NCBI RefSeq assembly: GCF_021134715.1
Contig: NC_060017.1
Span: 3,844,001-3,908,000 of the forward strand
Direction: 5' to 3'
Source of the DNA: Daphnia pulex
Lineage: Eukaryota > Arthropoda > Branchiopoda > Diplostraca > Daphniidae
Length of the DNA: 64,000 nt
The notes beneath the pieces are model-generated. The model worked only from the letters and a program-made list of their open reading frames with translations, had not been told where the DNA came from and made no database searches. Positions 11,918 through 24,700 of the stretch are shown here, piece by piece (the first letter of the stretch is position 1; each line of letters opens with the position of its first letter). The translations under genes and the position numbers were made by a program.

Positions 11918-14900
11918 ATAAGCAGCAGCCAGCAGCCTATGCAAGTATAAATATGCACGCTCGTGCTGTGCTCGTGGGTCATTCTTCAATCAAAACAAAC
12001 GTCTACACGATTCACTCGTTCAATTCGCCAAAGAAGATTTCAGCCAATTTGTTATTTGAATGGCTCGACTCTCTCTCATCACCTTCTTAGACTCTTCTAC
12101 GCTACTTCGATTGCGGTTCCATACAGAGCAGTTGATTTCGCTCGAGGTTCCCGAAGAATAAGCCCCCCTGACTTTTCAAAGCAGTATTTAAATGTTTGTT
12201 TGTTTGTTTTTTGGTTTAGCTGTCGTGCCATAATGGTTCAGTTTTTCAGTTGACATCTGCTGACTGTAGACGAAATAGTATATATACATACTAGACAACA
12301 TAACAAAGCCCTATTATCTATGATCGCATATAATATGACATGCCCAGTTGAAATTCACTCTCTTTTCATTCAATTATACGTTGCAAACATTACTTTATAA
12401 TATCAAATCTCATCTATTGATTCCTATCGTGTTTCGAGCAACTGTGGATTTTTGAAAGGTCGCAATATTATTATCGTGTCGCGTTGTATTCCTCTGTAAT
12501 CATTATTATTTGTTTCCATTGTGTTACATTTCATACTTACCACATGCAGTGCTGTATATCTGTGAATAAAATCTTCATTACTCGCTACACATAGATTTGT
12601 TTGGTTTTGATTGAATTTTATAAACTGTTTAGCAGCAGCAGCAGAGAGACAACTAAAATTAAATCGAGAAGTTCGACGGCCTGGTGACCACCCACTCTTA
12701 TACCGTAGAAAATGCGACAATTAAATGTCGATTAAAAAATTAAAAATAAAACATAAAAATGATAGTGTGGCGAATTAAAATTTAATTTCAAGTGTGAGAT
12801 ATAGCCGAATGTGAACCTATCCGGCGTTGCCGTGCTCTATACTCTCCCACAGATCCCGTATCCGCTAGTATTCGATGGAATAGAAAATACTATATAGGTT
12901 TCAGCCAAAGAATCAGAGGCATTACTGTATAGCTATACAGAGGACAAAAGAATCCGCTTCGGTTCTGTACATCTCTCTACCTATGGACTTTGTTTGACTG
13001 GAATGTCGTAGAGACGTTCAGAAAAGCGGGTGGGCGATTAACGCGCTTTTTCTAGTCGCGTAGGTCGCCGCCGTAGCTAATCGATTAGGATCAAGTATCG
13101 GTCGTGTTGCTTTAGGACTTTAGGGTCCCTCTTGAAAAAAAAAAGAAAAATAAAAATAAATTCTTGACTCTGCAAACCTGCAGCAGGGTAGACAAGAAAG
13201 AGGTGGAGACCGGGGAGGGCGAGAATGGTTTTGACATGGGGGTTTTTCGTTGAGGCGTCCAAGCGTAGCTGACATGTTTGCCCCAAAACATATCTGTCAC
13301 AGGGACATACAATGGCCAGGCTGCTGGCTAGCTAGCTCTAAATGGCCAGGTTTTTTCTCTATACAAGATCTATACACAGAGAAAAGAGATGTGTCCAAAC
13401 AAATTTGGCATGTGACCTCTTGTCACAGACTCACAGGCCCAATTGAATTTCACCCTTTCAAATCAAACAGCTCGTACAAGTTCTCTTGCATCAAGAATTA
13501 TGCGACTTGTGCGATCGGCCATGATATGCAAATCCCATCCATCAGTCCAGGTACCATATTTATTCTTAATTAAGATAATTGAATAATTAGAATTTTCGCT
13601 CGACATTTATTTTACCGGATTTATTGTTCCGCCAGGAGAAATTAAAAAGACGTTCATAATTCAAAGCGCATGTGGTCAAAATCGTTTCGTATTGGTTTCG
13701 TATACCCCTCGCAGCAACCAGGGTGGTCATATCATCCAGCAGCATCAACGGCCCTATAGAGTCTTGACGTATAGCGTCCAAGCGGTCAAAGTGATGTGTT
13801 GATTTATGATGGCCTGTAAGAATACGCAGTCGCACAGAAGATAGAAAAAAAAACCATGGGAAGTTTGAAAAAATAAAAATGTTTTTCAACCCATAAAGTG
13901 TGCGCATATATATAGTCCCTTCGGCTACAATGAGGCAGCGGTGCTGGTAGTGTGCCCAAATTGTTCCCGAGACATTCCACTATGGTTCAGCAGCGCAGAG
14001 CCTTGGCTGGCCGAAAATTTGTCTGGTGCACTTTTATTGGGCCTGCCCAGCAAACACACCAGCAAGGGGAGAATTCACACACAAATTGCCTTTCATAAAT
14101 CGCTTATTGCATTCCAGAGTCCAGCCCTCATTCTTTCTTTTTTTGGTACCTCGTGTACTATATACTTTTGGGAAGAGTTTATCTCTCAAGGTTTATCTTC
14201 GTCCATCATTAACCATTTAACCCTGAGTCCAAAGAAACGTGCCCTTAAACAGCAGACCCCCTCGAATTTCTATGGCTGCTAATAATCGGTTGACCAACAA
14301 TTGCGATCTCTGCATTACTTTATATCTGTATACATTTATTGAACGTTTAATGCAGCAATTAAAATCGTATCATTAAATTGAAATGTTATATCCCTCGGCA
14401 ATGGGGTGCGGTTTCTTATTACTATAGCTAATTAATTGATCAAAATAGAATTTTTTAAATTTGTGTCATGTCCTTGATTATTTAGCATATGTTGTATAAA
14501 CGTCTTTGGGTTTGCAGCATTTAAAAAATTACCTCGAACGAATACAACGACTGTTGCGCTGAATAAAGAATATTATTACACAGGAATAATTGGGGCTTGA
14601 TTGTATTCACTTCCAATTAGTATCTTCTATATTTGCAAAACCCATTTACTCCCATGATAAACACTCTGAAAATTGCCTCTCTCTATACATATTTGTCTCC
14701 TCCATCAAACGGGGAAAAACAACAAGGTAGGAGTTTCTCAAAGTTGATTTCTGGTGTTCTCAGGAATTGTCCAAGTATTTTCCCATCAAATGCTGAAGCA
14801 GCAGGTCCGCGATGGAGGTCTAAACTGGGGGATTCTACCCTTTTATTCTTCATGCTTTAAAGAAGAAGAAGAAGAAAAAAAAGGACTAGTCCGACTAGAC

Positions 14901-17900
14901 AAATATCAGGGAGGACACCGTGCAGTGCCTACAGTTTTGAAATAGAAAGGAAAGAAAAGAAGGGTGTCAAATAAAAGGGAGATGGGAGGGGGAGGGTGGG
15001 CTCCGTCTCAGTGTGAGTCGCGGGCAACCCATAGCCCAGATGACAAGAAAGTGGTGAAACTTCCAAGGTGGTCCTCACGGTCGGCTGACTCTCACGCTTA
15101 CCACAGGCCTCCATCTCTCTACCGACCACCGAAACCACCAACTCTCCTCCTACCTTCTCTCCGTACTGTCACCCAAGTGTCTCCCTCTCAGCCCCTCTTC
15201 CCACTCCTACCGCAACCCCCAGCACCTCTCTTCTTAGACTTCATGAAGAAAAGGAGTACTAAAAATAATACAAAATAAAAATACCGGCTCCTTTTTCCAT
15301 TCTTTTCTTGTTTTGCTCAGTCTACTTCAACTTTTTGTTTCTTTCTCGATTTAAAAGTCTCACCTGTATAGCCTTGATACGTTACGTGGAAGAATCCCAG
15401 CAGTTCGCGACACTATTTTTAATTCCGATTTTTTTTTCCACGGAGGAACATCTTCGGGAAATTAGACGCTCAAAAGAAACAGTTTTTCCGGTCCTAGTCG
15501 AATCCATAATTTCCTATTTTTTATGTGTGTGGCTATGTAGAGATGCGATGAACCGATAAAGCAAAAGACCAGCCAAAAACATTATTAGTTTATACGCGCA
15601 GTTTTACGGGGGTCTCGAAGAATCCGTGAGCACAGCAATCAAAGAGGCTTACATATTTTTTTTATTTTTAAACAAACAACAAATTCACATATCCAGCAGA
15701 TCCTTTCAAATCATTTAGTGTTGCATTACAGATTTTTTTGTTCTCTCTCCACCCTGCGATCGGCCCGGTGTTTCATCGAGCGCATTAAATATCCAAAAGA
15801 GTATAGGTATCTCTATATCCCTCCCATGGCCATCATCGCTGGATGGTTGCCTCCATCCCAATTCGATACTCAATCGACCAAGTTGAGAAAAAAAGAAAAA
15901 CTCGTCAAAATTCCTCCTGAAATTGCTGCGCCTTTTGGGTTTTGTGTTGCTGTTTATACTTTTGACATAACATAAGTAGAGAGGAATGCATTTTTTAAAA
16001 AATGGCGCTTTGAGCTTCGGCGGTAGTGGATCTGATCTGTTTTGACGTGACGCACTCCATCGTCTCCGTCACCCTGTCGTTGTTTCTCGCCTCTCTCTCT
16101 TTGATTTTTATTTTAAATTTTAAATTTTCCTATTTGTACACGAGCAGCGCGCACCCGGGCGAGCGCCCTCTGTGCGCCGCTCGGCCCGGCACTCGGCCCG
16201 CAGGTCTGGCTGACTGCTGCTGCCCCGCTCTCCGCATTCCAGCGGATCAGAGCGCGAGCCGCTGTCACATCGTATTCTCGCGATGTGTGCGGCCCCCCCT
16301 CACTTGACGGAATAGAACAACATGAGGGCATGATCTATCAACTCTTGCGCGAGATATCTGTGTACACATCCCGGTTTCCACTCGGATTCACTCCCTTATT
16401 TCATTCATGAATTCATTCCAGACATGAGAGATTAGTTCAGAATGCAGCATCACCTTTTCGATCTGTGTGATAAGGGAATTCAAATTGCCTTGTTTATTTG
16501 TTGAGATTTTGAACACTTTTGTCACTTTCAATTTTGAAAACAACAATCATTCTCGGAGATTTTGAAAAAGTCGTAATATTTTGGCTCAGACATTTCTCTT
16601 CAATCATTCGAGTACTTTTAAAATTTTGGGTAGCAACCATTCTATTTTGTTAGACGATGGATGTAATTCGTTAAATGATTCGACGAACTCTGCGATGTGT
16701 GCTGTCTGTTGCTGTAGATACATTTCCAACAGTGATGGCGGAAGCAAAGCAATTCCTGACACGAAATGATCCGGAATCACTTCCCTTCTCTCTCCCCCCC
16801 ACCTCATATGCCGCCTGCTATTCATAGAAAATCTTCTGCTGGGTGCTAATGAGCTTTGACAGGAAGAAGGAGGGCGTGGGGGGACCCTCCTGTGAGAGAT
16901 GTTGGCATACCTCCATCACGTCTGGCGCTCAAAGTATTACCTTACTATACACCACTAGCCAAGTCATCCTTAAACAAAGTCGCTTGCTTTTCGGTCTATT
17001 ATTTTCCAACCAATTTAGTCGCCAGAGTCTCTCTCTAGATATATTCTTTTCGTCCTTGCCGTGTCCTGCGAATATTTCCCTGGAATGTGTCGGTTCGCCA
17101 CGCATCATCAGCCGTCTTAACTTTTTTCAGAAAAAAAGATATTCCGTGTTATTCAGGCAACATTTTAACCATCACTTCTGGCAATTATTACTTCAAAAGC
17201 TTTATCTTTGAAGCTCTCAAAATGGTTGACGCAATTAAAGCTATTGCTGCATCCTGATTTGAATCCTGGCCTTTCTAAATATAGGAGCAGTGAACACAAA
17301 CATCTCAAATCTCGTTGGATGAGAGAGACACATGAGGCGTCGCTGCGCTATACTACCCACGAAGAAGAAGAAGCATCTAATTAACGAACGGTCTCGTGTG
17401 ACACGTAGAGACACAGCAGACACAGCAGCGCATAGATATGTGATTGTAGTGAAAACGTGTAGGGCAACACAAAACCGATCCGTCTCAGCGGCTGCTAACG
17501 TAGCGATCAGTGCCAGGGCGCACGGAGCGACGAGTATATCTCGGATTCGGGAAGAAAATGTAAAAGGGAAAAAAGCGGCGGCTCATTTTCGGAGGGTTGC
17601 CAGCAGAATGATCGGTGTCTCATTATTCATTCCTAACAGTACGACATGTTACCCTACAAATTGAAGAACATTGGTGAAATACAAACAGACACAAAGACGC
17701 AAAGCTAGAGGAAACGTTAATTGGCTTTTGTTGAATGAAATATTTAAAGCTGTTTCAGTTTACTGAAACACGACCGGAATTTAGACACGAATTCGAACTG
17801 CTGTAGCACCCATCAATTACACAAATAGAATCAAGAAGCAAGAGGAATTTGGAACAGGATAATTATCGCAGGCGTCCTTATTCCGTGAACAGCAATTTCA

Positions 17901-18719
17901 ATTTACTAAATGCGCAAAGAAGTTAAATTAGAAAATGACAAAATGATGGGGAGATCAACGACACTCCCTCCTTATAGTCATAATGACTTGTCTAATGATT
18001 AACGACGGCTCCCTAGTCGCCTGTATAGCTACTTAGAGAAAAAGAGACACGTTAAACGTTCAGATGTCCTCAAAGATATTTGCAGCCGCGCGCGGTATGC
18101 GTGAAAAAATGCCGGCGCTTTTCCACTGTGGAGATCTCCGGAGAAGAGTGGCATTTAACACTGAGAGTGTGTGACAGATGTCAGGGACTCGCAAGGGTAT
18201 TATGGCTGGGCTTCATTCCGATCTTAGCTCATGCCAGGCTGGTCCCCAGCACATCACACCCTTTTAGGTTATTTTCTCTTTCTATTTAGGCTCTACCCGA
18301 AAGCGCATAACAAGGAGGACCTCCGGCGTTGCGACAGAGCATCCGCATATCACGTTAATTACGACCACATATTTACCAACACACATGTGTAAGTGATACA
18401 TCATTTGGTTTTCAGTTTTTATTGCGGTTCTTCTATAGTGAAATCAAAATATACACATAATTTACACAAACACATAAACGTGCCACGACAAATTAAAAAG
18501 AAAAATACAAAAACAACCAAAACAGAAACATATAAGTTGTTGCATGTGCTAATGATTATTGATGACCGTCATCAGTCGTTTCTTTTACAGCCAGCAACAT
18601 TCTTTCGCTCGTTTACGGCGAGAGGTGAGATGGCCTCCAGCGTTTTGTAGATATTGAATTATCGATCAAACATCTCAATGGCATGGTAGATAATAATCAT
18701 CTTGACTTGCGTGACTTTT
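11918..18719. other. Intergenic DNA between the 3' ends of engrailed and invected
   Basis: This 6.8-kb gap holds no gene I can support. It contains AT-rich DNA, a pyrimidine/C-rich block at about 15100-15230 and a GC-rich block at about 16140-16290. It may carry regulatory elements shared by the two genes (inference). Confidence 0.6.
16140..16290. other. GC-rich island between engrailed and invected
   Basis: About 150 bases are strongly G+C- and CpG-rich (runs of CGCGC, CCCGGG, GGCCCGG) inside AT-rich flanks. Two overlapping open frames cross it, but neither looks like a protein. It could be a regulatory core or the start of a non-coding transcript. Confidence 0.4.
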
Positions 18720-18725
18720 TTTATT
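18720..18725 (-). terminator. Likely polyadenylation signal of invected
   Basis: AATAAA on the minus strand lies about 60 bases past the invected stop codon, in an A/T-rich tract. The position suits a short 3' UTR, though AT-rich DNA yields such hexamers by chance. Confidence 0.35.
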
Positions 18726-18785
18726 TTAATTTTTTTTTTCAAACAAGTGTCAAAACGCGCAGTGGCTCACTTTTAATTCAAATGA

Positions 18786-21700
18786 TTATTCTTGTTGCAT
18801 CATCTCGTCGTCGTCGTCTTCGTCTTCGTCCATCGCCATTGTCGAGTGATTGTAGAGGCCCTGAGCCATGAGCTGGAGCGCCAGCGGGTTCTTTTGTCCG
18901 GAGGCCTTTTTGATTTTGGCCCTTTTATTTTGGAACCAAATTTTGATTTGATTCTCGTGCAGTTGCAGCTCGCGCGCCAGATCTTGGCGGCGCTTCTCCG
19001 TCAAGTAGCGGTTCTCCGTGAACTCGCTTTTTAACCGGGCCAATTGCTCCGAGGTGAAGGCCGTCCGTGGGCGTTTTTCCTCAGCCTTGCGGTCCTTCTT
19101 TGTCCGTATCCGACGTGCCCTAGGACCTATTTCATAGCAGAAATTTATTCGACCAATTCTTCATCGCAGTCGCACCGTGACCAATTGGGGACGATATATT
19201 TTATACACGCGGAAAGGGGGGAAATTGAAAAGGATTCCGTGTTATATGAGCATGTCACTCCGCCATATATATTAGCTTCACTGCTTCAGTTTGGCAGCTA
19301 GTTATTGCTGGAAAACTTCTTTTTTTTTTCTTTTCCTTTTTAGATTTTTCCCAACCATCATTGTAGCGTCTAAAAGCGTTAACATTCTTGTGAAAACTCC
19401 ACTAATTCTATCACTTTATTGACGAGGGATCCATAATACCCTTTTAATTGATATCTTATCTTTTATTGTTTAATAATACGTTTATTTAATATACGTATGT
19501 TATCCTGAAGAGATAAGGATAAACGAATGCCAAAAAAGTTCTTCTAAAAAATAATCGATTGATTTTAGCAGGTAATTTCAGCTCCTAATAAATGGTAATC
19601 TGTAATGACTTTGAAAATAGCCTCGTGTTGATGGCCATGTCTGATTTGATCATCAGATTACACGATTTGTTTTTTTTTTCTTTTATCATAATAGAGTTAT
19701 AATCAGTTTCGCAATGGTAGTGTTCCGCTGTCTAATGCTGGTTCACGCGACAAGGCGACAGCGGGAAAACTCGACGGGAGATCATTTTGAATCCAAATCG
19801 TTAGATCCTTTTTCTCGTGCGCTTACTCGTGAGCATGTGCTGCTTCTGCGCCCGAGATGCTGATTTATACTCGATCTAGTTTGGTGGAACGGAAGGACTC
19901 AATTTCTGTTAGTGTGGCGTATTATACAGCTTTATTGGATCTCTAGGCGAAATGATAAACTCAGGGCTAATGAATTCGTTGGAGAATGTAATGGGACTTT
20001 GATATCGAATCCCCCGCTGTTAGCGTCCTTCTGGTTGTTTAATCTCTCCCGTATGTGTAATGACCCAATCTCTCTCTCTCTAATTACAGAGCCATTTCCT
20101 CTTCGCCTGTAATAACTTTATCACGACTGCCTTAACGAACTCGAATTACTTTTTTTCATATCCCGTTGCCCAAGCGTTCTCGTTCTCAAGGCCACACACG
20201 CACAAACAAAGTCATATATGTGCTGGCCATTAAAACTGCTGTGTACCTTTTTTATCTAGATAAGCTTTTGTTTTTCTTATAGGCCTGAATATCCGATAGC
20301 AACAAGCCCGACATTATGGGCCGGTTTGCAACTTCCAATAAGAATTTAGAACAGCCTATAAACAGTTACCGAAAGCAAATTGGATTGCTGATATTCCCTT
20401 TGCTAAAATCTAGTTCTAAAATAAGTTTTGAATGCAAATTGATTTGTCTAAATTATATGCCCCCCCCCCCCACCCTTCCGTCGGCCGTATGAGCGTACGT
20501 TGAAACATATTACACTCTTATTTTCTGTACAAACTATATAACCGCTGGTAAAATGCCCCCGTGGCACTAATTGATGACGCTGCAAAATTGGGAAAGATTC
20601 AAAAACTCAAATGGATTCCTCGAAGTGTAAAAGGAAAAATCTGCTTTGTAGCTATTAGACGAATAACCGGAGAGAGAGAGAGGAAATGGCTAAATTGAAC
20701 CTGGTCTTGTTCTATGTGCACAGAGCCGAATAACTAAATATGGAGAAGAAGTGGTGGAAGACCACCCAACTGGTGCACAGCAGTGACGGTGGTGCACAAT
20801 CAAATAAGTCGAAGAGAAAAAGAAGAAAAAAAAGAATGGTATCTAGGAAAAGCAAAGGAAAAAGAAGAAGAAGAAGAGGGGAACAGCTATACAACTTCAC
20901 AATTACAGGTGACAGCGTCGTGGGCGCCGTGGCCGCCACGCGGGGCCCAACGCCACGGGGAACATGACAAAGTGACGTTACCGCACCACTGGGGGCCGGC
21001 TCGACCGCTTATTTTTTTTTTTTTTTTTTTTTCCTTTTTCATGTAAACTGAATTATTCCCCGAATAAATACTAAAAGGAAAAACTATTGGGAATTCCCAG
21101 GAAAATTTCGTTTAGCATTCTTCCACACCAAATAATATAAAGTTGCGCAGTCGAATGTTTTTAGATGTTTTCCGATTTTTGTTTCTCCTTTTTCTTCCAA
21201 TTCAGATGTCGCCGTCGGGAAAAATTAATATCTCTACTGTTTTGTTTTTTTTACCTGCAAGGTTTGGGCTCTTTGGGTTTTGAGGATCTTAATTATGAGG
21301 AATCGGATGAACTGAAAATCACTTACTTCTTCCTGAAATCGAGAGAAAAAAAGACAAGATGTTAGTTTTTCATTCACATACATTTCAGACGTAACATATG
21401 GGCAATATAAGTTAAGAATATCGGCGCTCTTTGTAACACTATCCGGGAGATTATCTACTATTTTGAACATGATTGGGCATTTTAAGGTTTACATATTCTA
21501 GCCATTGTCAAACCGAATACATTTTTCCCGAATCAGTAAAATAATTCTGAGCGTTTTTTTGACAATGTGAAAAGATTGACGTTCAAATGAAAAAGTCATG
21601 CCGCTTTCCCGGTATTTTGTTTGTTTTTTATTTTTATTTTTTCCCTTATTATTTGTTTTGTGTGAAAGAAAAATCTTTCACCTACCCCCTGCGATGGACG

Positions 21701-24700
21701 CGGGCATAGAGTACACGTATCAACTGTAAAGGAGGCAAGATGGATGTCTCGACAACGGTTCACTTGCTGATGTGATCTCAAAAGGAGAGTAGAGAGTGTC
21801 GGGAAACAAGGAACTTGTATAAATTCTTTTTGGTTCCTTCTCTGCTGCCAGCTTCATTTCTTGCTATTTGACATCTTTCCTCTGTTGGACGCCAAGCTAT
21901 TCATCAAGCGGTACCAGCATTCTCAAAACTATTTTTATACATCTCTATTTATGTGTATGAGGTTGGTCTCGCTACATGTGACTATCGTCGTGCCGAATTT
22001 ATTTGATTTCATCCAGAATTCTCCAGCGCTCGTAATTTTATTACGCAATTCAAATATCCATGAACGCAACGAAAAAAAGCTTGCCACATGACTATGTATC
22101 AGCAAAGATAATAAGAAAAACTTACTCGTAATTTTTTATTAAAATTAAAGTAAATTACAGTGTACGGCGAGGCTAATTCTGCGAACATTGCCTTGTGAAT
22201 TTTCACGCTAAAAGTAATAATCAGGAAAATGGAATGATTAGAAATGCGGCGCGGGATTTTTGAGTAACAGCAGAAAGAAAGCAAATTGTAATTGAATAAC
22301 TGCCTGAAGGTTATTTGAATCTATTGTATATAACCTAGGGCAGTTTTGGTAGTGTTTGAATAGTGTTTGTATTCAATTGTCAGTTTAATTCCCAGTCCCA
22401 CGAAGTGTGGCCCGATAGCTGTTGCGTTATTTGCAGCCAACAAAGGAGGACCTACCGCATCGGTGTCACCACAAGAGTGTACAGTGGCCGTTTGCCATAC
22501 AACAGCGTGACAGTGCCGTCTAAATAGTAAATGGCATGCAAATGAAACTATAGTGTATATATATATACCGGCCGACGGCTTGGCTGGCTGGGCTATAGGC
22601 TACATGCAGCAGCTGAGCAGATATAGGAAACTCCAGCACAGACACAAAAATACGTGCTCCGTCGAGCGTGAATTACATCTAAACAACTAGCTCTTTGTGT
22701 CAACGTGAGAGCAGTTGGGTGAAGAGTGGGAGGTCCCGACAAATAGTATAGCCACGGTAATCACTCACCGAATAAAAGTGGGAGAGTCAAAAGAATTAAA
22801 TTTGTGAAGCAAATCATCTGATGGTCTCATTAAGAGCCTACGCACGCGCACAGTGGTCCCTGTGTATATTAATCTCTAATAAAACGACCAAAGTTCTTAC
22901 TACTTTTTATTCAACACATAGAAAATGGTCAATAATAGGAACTTCAAGCTGAGAGCTTTTGTCCTGGACTCTGTAATAGTCTACCGTGCACAAAAGGCCC
23001 ACCACCAAGGTAGCCCCAGTAAACTTCATGCCTCCATGCACATTAATTCATCAAGGGTTGGGGGGGGGGGCAATTTGAGCCTCGTTTTTATTCCGGCCTT
23101 ATCACGATATTGTGTTGTCTTAGCATCAGGTTTGGTCAAACGGTTTCCGGTTCTCATTCAGAATTTCGGAGCCATTTCGAATGAAGTCACTCAACCTTGG
23201 ACTTGAGCAACTGAAAAGCTGAAATTTGTGGTGAAATGTTGATTTTAAAACACGAGGAAAATCTACACAGAAAAAGGACCACCAGTCAAGAAAGCTGTCG
23301 GAATTTGACTGTAATTACTGTAAAATAATCAAGAACATGTTGTTCCCTAATTGAAAATTTTTTGTGTACAAAATTTATAGGGAAAAGACTATTTATTAAA
23401 AACATGTTTTATTTAATTTTTTTTTATCCCATTAACCTTCACGGTCCCAAATAAAGAGAAAGGTGAATTGAAAGTTTGATCATTTCTAATTTTTGTAAAG
23501 GAAAAATTGAACAGGTTAGTTGAAAATTGTTTGCCGTGCCAAATGAGATAATCGACCAAATAGTTTATGGGTATTTCAATCACAGTCATGACGTGGCGTA
23601 TTTTCGTTATATAGCAAACTTATTTTTAAAAGAAATTTTCCCCGAATATATTTTTATTAAATAATTATTTTTGTGTGAACCATTTTCAGTTATGGTATTT
23701 GTCAACGGTTATTCCGAATTTGGCGTGTTTTAAAAGAAAACACTTTGTGGCGTTGTTGAATGATGCGAAGCTGGTGGTCTATTGGCGCAATCGAGATATG
23801 GAGCCCTGTTGCATAATTGTTGTTGCATTTGCCTTGCCAATCAACTGATGTATAAATACATTTTTTTGGTTTTCCGTTCGTTTGGAAATGCGTGGAGCGT
23901 GTTGAGTATTTAATTGGATAAGCGACACGGGAGTTCGGGCTAGTCTCTCTACACAGCGAGCTGAGCTTTAGCAGAATGCCAGCACCGACAAGTCTTTGTC
24001 GGTTTATTTTCTATAAGGCCCCACACTTCCCAATTTTTGGCCACCCTCTTTCCGTTCGTCATAGTCTACATAGCACGTTCCTCTCTCCGGGCTACACGTC
24101 TCTCTAATGCCCCATAATAAACGCTTTGTCATCTCTGAGAGAAGTCGCTTCATGAATTGTAAAACCGGTAACACCTGGGACCAGATCATCATTACTAAAT
24201 GGACGCTTGTGAGCATGATTTTTTTTTTCTCCAACTTTTTATCACTTAACAGCTTTTATGATTCCCTCCCCCACACACATACCACCACACGTGACTATCA
24301 TTAATTAATTCTGTATTGCTTGTCTTTTTCAATTGTCTAGCTGCAGCTATTTAGAATGATCTTCGATTTTTTTCAAACCTCACAAATCCGATTCAATAAT
24401 CCGTGGGCTCGCAAATGCTTTAGTAACGCATCAGGCATTTATCATCCTTGCTTGTTACAATTACTAGACATATTTCAAAGCTAGATCTGTTATTACGTTT
24501 GCGCTTGGGTGGCGCTATTAAGTTGTAACGCGAGAGAGAAATGACAGATGATTGGGGAAAAAAGGACCACCAAGATACCAAGTCCACCTCCAGCCTCCAC
24601 ATATTCCTCGTAATTGTTATGTGACACTTGACTATCTCATCATTTCAACAAAAGACAGGATGAATCGTTGTACAGTACAACAACAAGTGACATACATATA

